Made by a program: the position numbers and the translations under genes. Below are positions 17,038 through 29,317 of a stretch of DNA of 64,000 nt, one piece after another. The DNA lies in contig NW_022985447.1 of the NCBI RefSeq assembly GCF_010093595.1, forward strand, positions 783,218 to 847,217, written 5' to 3'. The stretch comes from Mytilinidion resinicola (lineage: Eukaryota; Ascomycota; Dothideomycetes; Mytilinidiales; Mytilinidiaceae). Under the pieces are notes generated by a model. It searched no databases. It saw only the letters and a program-made list of their open reading frames with translations, and was not told the DNA's origin. Positions within the stretch are counted from its first letter, which is position 1; every line of letters begins with the position of its first letter.

Positions 17038-19272
17038 GGAATATAATATAATTAACCCTATAGTATTTTAGAAATATAACCTAAAAAGGGCCTCTAGGGG
17101 CTATCTAAGGCCCTATAAATAATTATACGCAGCCTTAAAGCCCTATAAGTAGTGCCGGCGGCGCTGTAGTAGGTATACCGCGAATTGCAACCCCTAACGC
17201 GCAGCCGCCCCAGCAACAGTATTAATAATAATAATAATAATAACGCTAAAACTAATACTAAAACCCGAAGCCTATTAAGAACGTCTACTAGAACGTTTAA
17301 AACCTTATTAATAAAGTATATAGTATATAAAACCTTCTATAGAATAAGCTAATTTAATCCCTTAAAATAAATATAATTATCTAAACCCTCTATAACTTTA
17401 CAAAACGCGTTCTATTCGGCCTTTTAAATACTGCGAATAACCTATAGCAGATACTATAGAAAAAGCTAATAAAGATAATAAATAATATAAAAAAGAAGGT
17501 ATATACGTTGTTAATATATAGGAAAATATATACTGCAGCAGCAGCAGTAGCAGCAGCAGTAGGTATAATACTATTAGCTATACTAAGTAGTATAGCTGCG
17601 TAATATAAAAAGGCAGCAGGAAATAGGTAGTATATAGGGCAACCTATAAATATCTATAAAATTACTATCTATATTAAGAATAATAATAAGCGAACTATAA
17701 CTATTACCTAGAAGCTTTAAGCAGCCGGACTACTAAATATAATAAAGATTAGCAGTATAAAAAAGCTATAAAGTAGAGATATTAAGGTATATATCGCGGA
17801 TAAAGCTATAAAAAAAGCACTGCTTAAAAAGAAGGAATAGGTGCAGGTGCTAGGTAAAACAGCATGTATATAACTACCCGCAGTGCTAATAAAGGTGTAT
17901 AGAGTACCTAAGAACTTAAACCTAGAAAGCTAAACACTTAAAAATAATATTATTAGGGCTAATATAATAATTAACCTAGGCCTAGTTATTAAAAAGATAA
18001 TATAGAAGAATAAAAAGGGTATTAAGGCTGCGCGAGAAAACCCAGGCCAACACGCTAGCTTAATTATTACCAGCGTATATATAGAAGTAATAGTAAATAA
18101 AGCTATTATAAAGGAATTTATAATAAGTAGATAATTACTAATAGCTTTAAAATATAAAGTAGGCTTTATAGCTATATAGTACTTTAAATGCTAGGGCTAT
18201 AGGTATATTATAAAATACTATAAAAAGGACATCTAATATATAGTATATACAGGGGAATATAATATAAAATAATATATAGTAATAAACACTAAAAAGTGCG
18301 CTAACTATAAAAGAAACCACCCGGTATATAGTGCTAAATATAGTATAAAAAAAGGGGCCTAGCTATAGGCTATATTAAAAAGGTAGGCAACGCTATACTA
18401 ATATAATACTAATAAGGGGCCGAGCTTATATACGCCCTAGGCCCCGCTAAAAATATATATAACTTTAACCTAGTCTAGAAAAAAAAGAGCTGCTAATAAT
18501 AATATATGCGAAGGTAGTATAAAACTAGAGCCAGCGCTAATAGTACTAAAGAAAATAGGATAACTAAAAATATTTAAGTATTCTAATAAAAACCTAAGCT
18601 AGCCGAAGATTAATAGAATAATATAGACTGCTTATTTAACGTAGTAATCTTCCTATTTAACGCTTTCTTAGATACTATATACTTCTTACTTTATATTACT
18701 ATTTTTACAGCCTCTAACCTAGTTAACTTAATCGATAATATATAGAAATATAGATAGACTTTTATAACTTAAAACTATTACCTAAGTACTATTTTTACAG
18801 GAAAATAATATAAGCTAGTAACTACGCGCCGAAATAGGTGTAGTAAACGCTGTAGATACTATAGATATAGTTTAATATTAGAACAACCTAGCATACTTAC
18901 TATTATATAGTATAATATTAATAAAAGCCGTAAAACCTAAAAAAAGTTCCTAGAAAAAGCGGAAAAAGCCTAGCCTTAACTGCTAGTACTAGTAATATAA
19001 AAGCTATAGAAAAATATATAGTAATAAAAGTATATAACACTTTATATAGAGAAAGCCTATATATAAAAACGTGTATATATATTAATAAAAACCTTAATAT
19101 TAACTAGTAGTTAGTAGAGCACTATTTACTAAACCTTATTACCTTTTCTTTCTATACTAGTAAAAAGGATATCTAAATTTATAATATCTATAACCTAAAA
19201 CTAAATAAAATTATAGCCGCACTACCTCTACTACTAAATAATAACAACGCGGAGTATATTTTTATAGGTAAT
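17038..19272 (+). pseudogene. LINE-1 ORF1 and 5' part of ORF2 endonuclease
   Basis: ORF1 starts almost at the 5' end; the start codon position corresponds to 59632 in the cleaner copy. A triplet run at about 17220 encodes poly-glutamine in the cleaner copy. Around 18186-18360 lie relics of three CCHC zinc knuckles, readable as KC-stop-GYRYIIKYYKK, KCANYKRNHPVY and neighbours, where Y replaces C or H as RIP predicts. The segment ends in the endonuclease at IFIGN, which continues at 36448 as INLYYLL; intact relatives read GD(F/I)N-LHHPLW here. Dozens of TAA/TAG stops. Confidence 0.78.
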
Positions 19273-20152
19273 ATTATTATTATTAAATTCTATTATACTA
19301 GTATAGCTCCTATTAAAGTCTATATAGCTATTTTATCTAAGCTAGTTTATAAAAAAAAACTGTTTACTACTATATAGCGTTTAGATAAAAACCCCGTCCT
19401 CTGCAGTATATAGCGCTAAGCGCTCTTCTTATTATTATATAGCTATTAGGAACACGTAGTAGATCTATTAAGTCTACTATAGAATAAGCTATTATAATAC
19501 GTTTTTCTAAATCTGTCCGGGTTTTATAGTTATCCTTCTAGGCGCAAGTCGAGTTAATTCTAGAGTAGTAAGCTAGTTTAGGATTAGTATAAGGGCACGC
19601 GTGCTGTTATTTCGCACGCGTGCCCTTTATTAAGGCGTTAGTTCTTAAATTAAATAATATATATAGGGGGTAGTGCTATATAGGCTGTAATATATATAAA
19701 GGCTATAGTATATAGGTAGATATAGCTATTAAGTAGGTGTATAATATAGGCGGCGTAGTATATATAGTATATATAGTTATATAAAGTTATAGAAAATAGA
19801 ATACCTATATCTCCGCTTCTACTATTTTTCTAGCTACTAAAAGGTATAGTAGAAAATCTGTTCTTTAGAAAAGCTATTAGGCTATAGCCTTTTTTTTTTT
19901 CTAGCTTTTATAGAGCTATTTATACGTCCTTATTTTAGCCTTTTAGAATAGCTTACCCCTGCTTTTAATATATTTTCCGCAACTTATTATAATATATTTT
20001 AGGGATTAGAGGCTATACCCGCAAGGGTATACCGGCGTTAAATAGCCGGGCACTTTTATATAGTAGAGGTAACTGTTAAGCCCTATATACTTTATCTATA
20101 GGTTTATAATAATTATACTTTCTACTTTTATAAGTCCTTTACATAGTGCCTT
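19273..20152 (-). pseudogene. LINE-2 3' UTR and C-terminal end of ORF2
   Basis: Inverted copy of LINE-1 from about 52715 to 53604, including the GCACGCGTGC palindromic stretch of the 3' UTR and the relic of the C-terminal Cys-rich motif of ORF2. Heavily RIP-mutated. Similarity stops abruptly at about 20152, where ordinary-composition sequence begins. Confidence 0.72.
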
Positions 20153-20169
20153 TAAAGGAACACCAAAAT

Positions 20170-20251
20170 CGTGATTCGACCCGTATTGTCGTACGGGCGT
20201 TCCTTTCCGTCTCGTTCGAACCGCAAGGCCCGTACGAGAGTGAGAATCACG
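20170..20251. other. Nested inverted repeat (hairpin)
   Basis: Outer arms CGTGATTC/GAATCACG and inner arms TCGTACGGGC/GCCCGTACGA can pair. A further small hairpin, CCCGTA-TTGTCG-TACGGG, overlaps the left inner arm. Function unknown. Confidence 0.6.
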
Positions 20252-20948
20252 TTTATTACTAGTGCAGCGGCGTTGCGTCGTGGCTAGAGGTCGTCTTTGG
20301 AAACGTCGTCCTCAACGCCGCCAGAATAGCAGAGTTTTCACGGGTTTTGGCGGCTTGCCACCACCAAACTCGATACCCACAGACAACAGGAAAACAAACA
20401 GAGGGTTATCGTCCATAACCATCCGACATCCTATTACCTAGGATACTAACCTAGGGCCACACCCAGTGCCTGCATCTGCTAGTAAAGCGATAGGTCTTTA
20501 TTCTAATAGGATAATAGGACACCTCTATACCGGCCACGTTGGAAGCCCTTGTGTCTGCAACCCGATAATACCGGAACCAGGAGGACCAGGGAAGTAAGAG
20601 CAAGGACAGTGGCGGTTTGGTTAGTGGACAACAAGGGGCAATAGCTGCGCGGCGTCGAGTTATTGTAGTAACCTTTTGTCTGCAAGACACGGTCGGCCTG
20701 TCGTCGTGAAAACGTCACAGGTAACGCGAAGGGGCTGCCAGTGCCCGGGCTGGCGGCCGTGGGGCGTGGTATATAATGGCAGCGACAGTCAGCTCCAGGC
20801 CTTCACGGATGCCTGGTGGACTCGTGATGGGCGCTGGTGGAATGGGAAGTATGCAGAGTATGCATGCATTCTTCCTATTTTGGTCCTCTTATGCACGGCT
20901 GTATAAGCTCCGGCTTGTACAGTGCCTCTACATAGCGAGGACGTGGTA

Positions 20949-20971
20949 GGGAGTATGCGTGCATACTTCCC
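20949..20971. other. Near-perfect palindrome
   Basis: GGGAGTATGC-GT-GCATACTTCCC: the two arms differ by one extra base. Related half-sites GGGAAGTATGCA occur at about 20848 and 21019. Confidence 0.6.
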
Positions 20972-21335
20972 GTTTTACACGGCTGCGCGGGCTAGGCCTA
21001 TACAGCACCTCTGCAGAACGGGAAGTATGCACATTCTTTGCGGCCTTCCCGTTTCACTAGCGGCCATCGCATAGGGAGGAGGATTAACACCTCGCTGGTG
21101 ACACTATCTATATAGCCCGAAAGGACGGATACGCGTGTCGGTCTATTAAGAGGCAGAGGCAAGCTGCAAGATAGGCTTAAGGAGCAAATCAGGTATATGC
21201 AGGCGGGAGATAGTTTAATCTGGGCCGGACACCGTGGAAGCACTCCGTGTGGAAAACTGTGGCAAGGAAGCTAGGCAGGTAGCTTTATGTTTGCAACTTG
21301 CTATATATTTAGCTAGCTAGATATAATATGCCTGG

Positions 21336-21597
21336 ACTGCAAAACCCGGACAGATTTAGGAAGACGCATCACGATGGCTTATTCCGTGGTGGACGTAATA
21401 GATCTACCACGTGTCCCCAATAGCTATACAACAACGAGAAGAGCGCTCAGCGCTATACACCGCAGAGGACGGGGTTTTCATCCGAACGCTGCATGGCAGC
21501 AAACGGTTTCTCCTTGTAAACTAGCCTAGATAGAACAGCTGTATAGACCCTAACGGGAGCTACACCAGCGTAATAGAATTTAATAATAATAATAATA
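21336..21597 (+). mobile_element. LINE 3' end (third copy), little RIP
   Basis: Matches the last 260 bp of LINE-1, from GACTGCAAAACCCGGACAG to the (TAA)n tail, but with far fewer C-to-T changes. It ends at ATACCCC, where the truncated B1 LTR begins; that LTR contains ACCCCGA at this point, so the LINE probably inserted there. A 5' truncation at 21336 would be normal for a LINE. Confidence 0.7.
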
Positions 21598-21672
21598 CCC
21601 CGATAATAACTTAACCTATACTCTACCTTAGTATATAATACTTAGAAAATATAAAAGAAATAACCTATTATA
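21598..21672 (+). mobile_element. B1 5' LTR remnant (last 75 bp)
   Basis: Matches the end of the B LTR (GATAATAACTTAACCTATAC to CCTATTATA). The first 458 bp are missing, replaced by the LINE 3' end at 21336-21597. Confidence 0.72.
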
Positions 21673-23334
21673 TTTTAAACACCGCTATATTAAAGAAGTT
21701 ATATATAGACAACTAATTAAAATAGCCCTACTAACCCTTTTAGGCAGTATAACTGCTAGACTAACTTTAACTATACCGGAAGTAGTAATATATATATAAG
21801 TATTACTTATATAGCTATAAGTACTAGAAAAAGCTAGTAATACTAAAAATAAAAAGATTATAGCTCTATAGGGAAATTTCTAGACTATTTAGGGAAAGCT
21901 TATAACTAGTAGAATAGTTAGCTATAAAGGCTATAAAATAAATAAACCTAAAAAGTTTACTAGTAATAAAGGAACTTTATAAGCGTTTATAACGCAAATA
22001 AAACTATACCTGCGTATAAACTAGAGCAACCTTAAATTTAAATTAAATAAGGTCTATATAGCAGCTATTTTCTTAAAAAAAAAAGTATTTAACTAGTTTA
22101 ACCTAATACTTATAGACTAGCTTAGCAACGCCGACGCAGATAATCGGAAACTAGAAACTAATATTATATTTAGCAACTACGGATACTTTAAGTTAGCACT
22201 TTAGATAACCTTCGGAGATACTAATAAAAAACGGACAGTAGAATAGAAAATAGTAGTTCTAAAGCAGAAGAGCTTAACTAGCTGCTATACTTTAGAATTT
22301 ATATAAATCGCGTCTAAGCTATTATAGGAAGATAAAGCTCTGTAAGTATAGTACTATAGAGGTTTTAAGGAAAATATTAAAAATAAAATTATATAAGGCG
22401 AAAGGCCTTTAATACTTTATAAACTTAAGGAAATAGTAATATAAATTAATAGTTAATAGTATAAATAACAACTAGAACAGGCGGATAAAAGGGGACTTTA
22501 TTCCTACGCCTAACTAGCTAGACCAAAGCTAAAAGTAACTAACCGTAACTATAGAAATTATATAGAGATTAATATTATAAAACAACGTAATAACTAAAAG
22601 GGTAAACTAATTACTAATAAAAAGAGGTAAAATAGAAGGCGTAATAGCGCATGCCTATTATATAGAGAATAAGAATACTTCGTAAATAAGTACTCTAAAA
22701 ACACCCGAATAGTAGTAGTTATAGTAAAACTAAATATAAACCGCTATAATTCTATATTATAAACCGCGTGCTATAATAACAACTACTTTACCTATTAGTT
22801 AGATAAGTAGGTAATAGGGTACTACCTAATATAAAAGGCAAAAGGATATACTATTACTATAATAAGGAATAAAAAGTATAATAGTAATCCTATAGATAAC
22901 TACTACACGGACGTAGAAGTTAAAAGTATAGAAATTAACTACTTATTAGAAACGGATAAAGCGTTCTAGATAATTAAACCGCGATTAAAACCCCGAACTA
23001 ATATACCTAAACTATAGGATAACAGCAAAACTAAGTTATTAAATATAGAAGTATAGGTTAACAGAGTTATAGCTATATATAAGCAGAGCGCAAGAGAAAT
23101 TCTCGCACGCCTTAATAAAGAATAAGAAGCGTAAAAGGCTAAAAATACTATAGCGGGCGCAGAGCTAAAAGAACTAGCTAGTTACTAATTCCTAAAAGCT
23201 ATAGAAAGGGTTACCGGATAACTTATTAAAAAAGAAGAAGAAAAAATAGCTATAGCCGCAGGAATAATAACAACAACGCTAACCCTTAATATAGAAACTT
23301 GCGCGAAATTAGATATATTTAAGGGCTTAAGCCG
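21673..23334 (+). pseudogene. B1 gag relic
   Basis: Collinear with the reverse complement of B2 45952-44290. Contains a decayed zinc knuckle at about 22645-22705 (ACLLYRE-stop-EYFVNKY, from C-x2-C...GHF..KC). All frames broken by TAA/TAG. The element continues after A1 at 29318. Confidence 0.72.
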
Positions 23335-23339
23335 CAACG

Positions 23340-23749
23340 TGTTACGATAGCGCTACACGCGAGAGGTCGAGGGCTTAAAGAGGAGCGTTGATTAGGTGCT
23401 ATATACAATGCTACGTGGAGAATCAAGACGTTGTGTAAGGAACAGGAAAACGGGAGACGGGCCACCGGATATAAGGGCGTGGCCGAGCGCGTGGCGTACG
23501 GCCTCTATGCCGTTTCGGCGCGTGGCACGCGTGTACGCGAGGTCCTTACCAGATTAGGTAATAGGAAAAGGGGGCAGCCGGTAGGTGGCTGGAGCGGGAC
23601 AGGATAGGAAGCGGAAGCGAGACGGGAGCGGAGCAGGGTAGGCAGGGCAGGAGGCCGGCCAACGGTAGTAGGCCGGTGCAGATTGCTGGAGTTGTAGCAA
23701 TCTGCGGCAGAATTTCGGTAGGTAGGGTGTCGCGGTTAATACTGTAATA
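23340..23749 (-). mobile_element. A1 3' LTR
   Basis: 410 bp, the cleanest complete A LTR here. GC-rich core (GGGCCACCGGATATAAGGGC near 23460) is preserved in all A copies. Confidence 0.88.
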
Positions 23750-26700
23750 GTACCCCCCTCCTAAACCTAAGTTTCTTAGCGAGTAGAAGGCGCTGTTTAT
23801 AATATATACAGCTATTTATCGGGAGTAGAGCTGTAAATTAAATCTTAATTAAGGTTTTAGGGTTTAGCAGGACAGGGCTTATTAGACGCAGGATTATAAG
23901 CTTCGGGGTGGCGGCAATAATAATTAGCTATAGTAGTAGTATTCTTTAGGTTATTAACAGGTTGCTAGAACAGGTTGTTATATCCAGTCTATCGGACTAA
24001 GTACTTATATTGCTTTTAGCGCTAGTTTAGGCGCATGCCTTTAATACAGTTAATATACTATTTAGTCTTTTTTTTTTTAACTTAAATAGGTTTAGGTAGG
24101 GGCAACTTCTAGCTAGGCAGGTAGTTAGCTTATAGAGCGGCAGGATAAAGTAATAAAATATAGAAAATAGGATATATTTTTATAGATTTAGGTAGGCCTA
24201 GTTAATAGGTATATAGAGAGATAATCTATATAATTAGGAACTTTCCTAGGTTCTTCTAATTAAGCTTTTTAGCAGGTTAATTTATATAAATATTCCGTGT
24301 ATTTAACTAAACTTTATTACCTATTTTATAGGCCGGTGCGCCTATATATTTTCGGTTAGTATATTCTTTTTATATTACTTAGGCCTAAGTTATCTCTTCG
24401 CGGATAAACTACTTAATATCCAATATTTTATTAACTATCTAATTAGCCTTAAGTGCTTACAGTACTTAATAGACAGGGCGCGGAGTTCCTAATAGCGGTT
24501 TAAAGCCTATTTTCGGGTGTTATCCTAAAATAGCAATAAATAGTATTACTATTATTAATTTAAATTAGGTATTATTCGCCTTAAACTAAGCGGACGGCAG
24601 CTAGGTAACCTAGTTATCTTGCTTATAGTTTATATAGGCGCGGAGGACTTATTCTAGTATTAAATTAGCCTTCTCTATTTAGCTATTAGTTTCCAGGTAG
24701 AAGGCCGATAATAATCGGGCTTTAATATATAGTTACTTATAGAGTTTATTCTAAAACGCGGAGATAAACTATAATTCTTAATCGGATACGCATATATTAG
24801 GTAATCTATAATATACCTAAATATATTAGTAGAATAGGTTGGCTATAGCCTTAGCTATAATTATTCTACAGGGAATTATATATTAGTACTTGCTTAGGCA
24901 GTCTACTATAACTATAATATTAGTATAGCCTTTAAATTTAGGTAGTTTAATAATAAAGTTAATAGAAATATCTTGCTAGTAATACTGCAGGATAGGCAGG
25001 GGTTTTAGAAAGCTATTATACTTTTTTTTTAAAGCCTTTATATAGTAATAGGTGTAATAGTATACTATAAATCGGTAGATTATTTTAAATATATACAGCT
25101 AGTAGTATTTTCTTTAAAGGATTTCTAAAGTTTTTCTATATTTAGAATGGCTGCTAACAGGGGAATTATATATATAATAAAGCAGTTTAATCTTTAGTTT
25201 ATTATTATTAGGAATTGCTATTTAGTTGCGGAAGTAGAGCTTACTATTTTACTCTTTATATTTGCTTAGAGTAATCTTCTTAGAGCGGTGTACTCCGGAG
25301 CGTAATATTTCTAGAACTTTCTAGATAAACTTATTATTTAGGTATTTATCCTTAATAATCTCCTAAATTATTTAGTTAGTTTCTATTAGATTTAACTATA
25401 TAAATAGGTTAAAATAGAGCAGTATCTAATTTTAGGCTGCTTAAGCTTTTTCTTATATAGGCGCATTTTATATATAACACGTTAAGGTATTAGGCTTCTT
25501 ACTATACTTACTAGGTTAGTAGGTAATTAAGAAATTAAATTAGGACAGGTATTTAGACTAATAAGCCTATTAGTAGCTTAACTGCTTTATAGTTATAAAG
25601 TACTGCAGGTTCTTATAGTTGCTAAGAACCTAAATTAGGAATACTGCGCCTTTTAGTTTAGGCCGCCACTATTTAAAGTATTAAATAATTGCTAGAAGTT
25701 CCTTATTATAAATTTTATAGTTATATTTAGCAGGACTTAATTATTTTAAGAAGTAGGCTATAGGTTAAAGTATTCCTTATTTATCTATTTATAAAAGCAC
25801 TTTAGCATTTATATAGTTAGATAAATCGGCCTTAATAATAATTAGCAGTTTAGGGTTAAAATAATAGAGGATTAGGGCGGTGGTAAACGCTATTTTAAGT
25901 TGTTTAAATACCGCACAGCAGGACTTATTAAACCGGAACAGAACATCCTTCTTTATAAGTATAATTAGGGGAGCGGCTAGGCTAGAGAAATTATTAATAA
26001 ATTATTAGTAGAAGTTTATAAATCTAATAAAGGCTTATATATCCTTAATATTATAGGGGACTTCCTAGTTATAGATATTTTTAATCTTATTTAGGTCTAT
26101 ACTAATTCCGCCGGTTAATATTATATACCCTAGGTAGGTAACCTTATTCTAATAGAATTCGCACTTATTAATATCTAGTTATAGGCCGGCGGCTTCTATT
26201 ACTTCTAGGACTAGCTTTATATAATACTAGTAGTTTTTAAAGTTTTCGCTATATATTAGAATATTATTAATATATATAGTATAGAATATATCTAGGTACA
26301 GGCGGAGCACGTTGTTTATATAGTATTAGAACGTGCTAGAAGTATTAGCTAATCTAAATAGCATTACTAGGTATTTAAACAGGCTGTATCGCGTTCGGAA
26401 AGTAGTTAGCTATTTATCTCCTTTCGCGATTTATAAGCAATTAAATACGGAGACAATATTAAGCTTTATATAGTATTTCGCCTTACTTAATTATACTAGG
26501 GTCTCCTAAATTAAAGGGATTAGGTATTAGTTTTTAATAGTTATAGCATTTAGCGCGCAGTAGTTAACACAGAATTATAGGCCTCCTCCGGGCTTTTTAA
26601 TAAAGATAACCGGAGAGGCGACAGGTAATAAACTAGCACGGATAAATCCTTTCGCGAGGTTATTATTAAGGTACTTCCTTAGCACCTTTAATTTATTTTA

Positions 26701-28902
26701 TAATATTCTGTATAACAGGCTAAATCCGTGCAGTTTACCGTTTTTAAGTATAATCTTATAATTATATATTTAGTATTTAGGTAACTTATTAGCTTTCTAT
26801 TAGAAAAAGGTCTTTAGCAAATAGTAATATTATACTAGGACTTTTATAGCTAGGTTAGTTCAGGTTTTTAGAGCTAAAGCCTTATTAATATTAGTAACAG
26901 TAATAGTAAAGATTTTATAATCGGGTTATTAGGCTAATTAGGTTATAGACGCTGTATTTAGTATATAGATATCCGTCTAGGTATTAGGTTTAAATTTAGA
27001 ATTAGATTTAGTTTCGGGTTTAGTTTCTAGCTTAGGTTTAGGGTTAGGTATATTTATCTAGCGTACTATTTTAGGAAGCTAGTAATTATATTAGTGTTAT
27101 ATAGACAGGCTTAATTACTATAAGTAAAAGTATTAGGTTAAGAGTATTAGGTACTGCTTAATAAGAGGCGCTTTAGAAAGCTGTTCTATATAAGTTTTTA
27201 TTGCAGAGGTTTAGGAGTTGCGCAGGCATCGCGCTTAGTATTAGAATAATTAAAACAATAGTTATTAGTTATTATAGTTAAATTTAACATAGTACTTATA
27301 TAGCTAGGGCTATTCTAGTAGTAGCTTATATTTACTAAGTTTTAGTATATAGAAACGGATCTATTCTATATAGTTTAGGTAGTAGAGGGTTACTTATATA
27401 GAGTGCGTAATCTATTCTCCTTTAAGCGTTTTTCTATTAAATCTAGTTAGGCGTAAAATATAAGGGAGTAGGTTAAGGCAGAGGTTCTATACGCGCGCTA
27501 GATTCCTATAAATATAACCTATACCTATAGCTCTACTATTAATTAGAGCTATAGCATTTATATAGGTAGGGCCTTATTATATAGAAATAGGGACAAAAAT
27601 CTATTATTTCTAGGAGTTAGGTTTAGGTTTTTTAAATAGGTTTATAGAAATCCGGGGTTAGAATAGTCCTAAAGGGCGATTTAGCCCTAGAATAGGGCTT
27701 TTAACAACTTCTTTATATAGGATAAGCGGCTACCTCTAGATTAATTAGAGCTAGAGAATAAAGTAGTAGATATAAAAGAACAGCGGGTAGATAAAAATTA
27801 GGTAGAATTAGTTAATTGCGTGTATATACGCGGTTAGGGGCTTAAAGGCTTATCTATACTAGATAATTAAACTTAGGGCAAGAAAATAGAGCAATTATAG
27901 AAGATATAGCTATACTTTCCGTATTTAAAGCAGAGGCCCTTTTAATAATATTTATCTTATTCGGCTAAGCCGGCTAGAGTATATTTAGATATATTAATTT
28001 CTATTATATCTAGGTCCTTTTATAATAGAGGGGAATATTAAAAAGGTTAGCCGGGCAGGAATTATAAATTATTATTATACTTCGCGATTAAGTTAGTATA
28101 GTTATTTAGATTATCCGGGGTAGTAGCGCTAACTATTACACGGCAGAGTTTATTAGAAAGGGAGTATTAGAGCTAAGTTATTAGGCTAGCTTTATTTAGA
28201 TCTATATTAGCAGCAAGTTATCGGAATTTAGTAAAGTATAATATAAAGGCACGCCTTCCTTACTTTAGTATATAGAGTTAATTTAAGAATATAAGTTTCT
28301 AGTTTAGATTGCTATATATAGCCTGCAGGAATTAGATAAGTTAATTAATAGTGTAGATATCTTAGTCTATTAAGGGGTTAATAAGCGTTAATAGGTTAGA
28401 TTCTAATTAAAAGTAAGCGTATAGCAGGTGAGCATATTTAGTTAGGTATTAATTAGTATTTCCTTCTAGTTTATACTATAGTTATTAGATAAAAATTAGA
28501 AGTTTCTTTTAACTTTTTTTAAATATTAGAGGGTTAATTAGATGTTTAGTTTTTAGGGTTAGCAGGGCGGCGGCTATTAGGAAAAAGTCTGTTAAAGTTA
28601 GCAGAGTAACTTTAATAGTTAAGGTCTATATATAGTTTATATTATTAGCAGGTATTAAGCTATTATTTAATTTATAAACGGGAGGCCCTATAAATTATTA
28701 GTCGGGCGCTAGTAGTAGAGTAGGGGTAGATTTAAACCGAATTGCGGCTACTTCCTCCTGCAGAGCAGCAATTTCCTATTTCTAGGCGGATAGAACTTCT
28801 ATTATAGCAGCCTGCTATTCCTTTATAAAGCTAATAAGCTTTAGAAGTATTATAGTTAGGTTAGCAGAGGTGTTTATAGTAGTAAAAGTAGATATAATAT
28901 AA
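23750..28902 (-). pseudogene. A1 gag-pol relic
   Basis: Read on the minus strand from right to left. A decayed CCHC knuckle lies at about 27905-27950 (GLCFKYGKYSYIFYNC, where Y stands for lost C and H). The reverse transcriptase active-site region lies at about 26245-26285 (YINNILIYSEN, from YIDDILIYSEN). RNase H and integrase-like stretches lie toward 23800. Both catalytic aspartates of the RT motif appear as asparagines, which fits G-to-A RIP changes. Many stops in every frame. Confidence 0.75.
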
Positions 28903-29312
28903 TATTATAATAGCGCTATACACGAAAAGTTAAGGGCTTAAAAAGGAGCGTTAATTAGGTGCTATATATAATACTATGTAGAGAATTAAGATATTATATA
29001 AGGAATAGGAAGATAGAAAACGGGCCACCGGATATAAGGGCGTGGCCGAGCGCGTGGCGTACGGCCTTTATACTGTTTCAGCGCGTGGCACGCGTGTACA
29101 CGAGGTTCTTACTAGATTAGGTAATAGGAAAAGGGGGCAGCCGGTAGGTGGCTGGAGCGGGACAGGATAGGAAGCGGAAGCAAGACGGGAGCGAAGCAGG
29201 GTAGGCAGGGCAGGAGGCCGGCCAATAGTAGTAGGCCGGTGCAGATTGCTAGAGTTATAGCAATCTGCGGCAGAATTTCGGTAGGTAGGGTATTACGGTC
29301 GATACTATAACA
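28903..29312 (-). mobile_element. A1 5' LTR
   Basis: 410 bp; starts TATTATAATAGCG where the other LTR has TGTTACGATAGCG and ends ACTATAACA. More RIP changes than its partner at 23340. Confidence 0.88.
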
Positions 29313-29317
29313 CAACG

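Larger units (their letters stand above)
20153..21335. other. Non-repetitive, RIP-free island between LINE fragments
   Basis: About 1.2 kb of balanced base composition in a TA-rich sea. It does not match any other part of this window. Short frames exist (for example 79 codons on the minus strand at 20451-20690) but none looks like a protein family. It contains an 82-bp nested hairpin (20170-20251) and degenerate repeats around GGGAAGTATGC (20848, 20949, 21019). It may be captured host DNA or the body of a non-autonomous element using the LINE 3' end that follows. Confidence 0.5.
23340..29312 (-). mobile_element. A1, Ty3/gypsy retrotransposon with both LTRs
   Basis: LTRs of 410 bp each at 23340-23749 and 28903-29312 bound a 5,153-bp interior. 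The target duplication CAACG is perfect (23335-23339 and 29313-29317). The LTR starts TGTTACGATAGCG and ends ...TAACA. On the minus strand the purine tract GGTTTAGGAGGGGGGTAC abuts the left LTR, so the left one is the 3' LTR and coding is on the minus strand. RIP has hit the interior much harder than the central part of the LTRs. Confidence 0.9.

Noticed and set aside
20170..20251. tRNA gene suggested by GTTCGAAC and an 8-bp closing stem
   Set aside because: The motif lies in the central loop, not in a T-arm next to the acceptor stem, and no D-arm or anticodon arm can be drawn.
20451..20718. Two overlapping minus-strand frames of 71-79 codons in the RIP-free island
   Set aside because: Different frames of the same stretch, no domain, no start context; not enough for a gene.
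28880..28902. tRNA primer-binding site next to the A1 5' LTR
   Set aside because: The sequence next to the LTR is too RIP-changed to match a specific tRNA 3' end, so no site is annotated.
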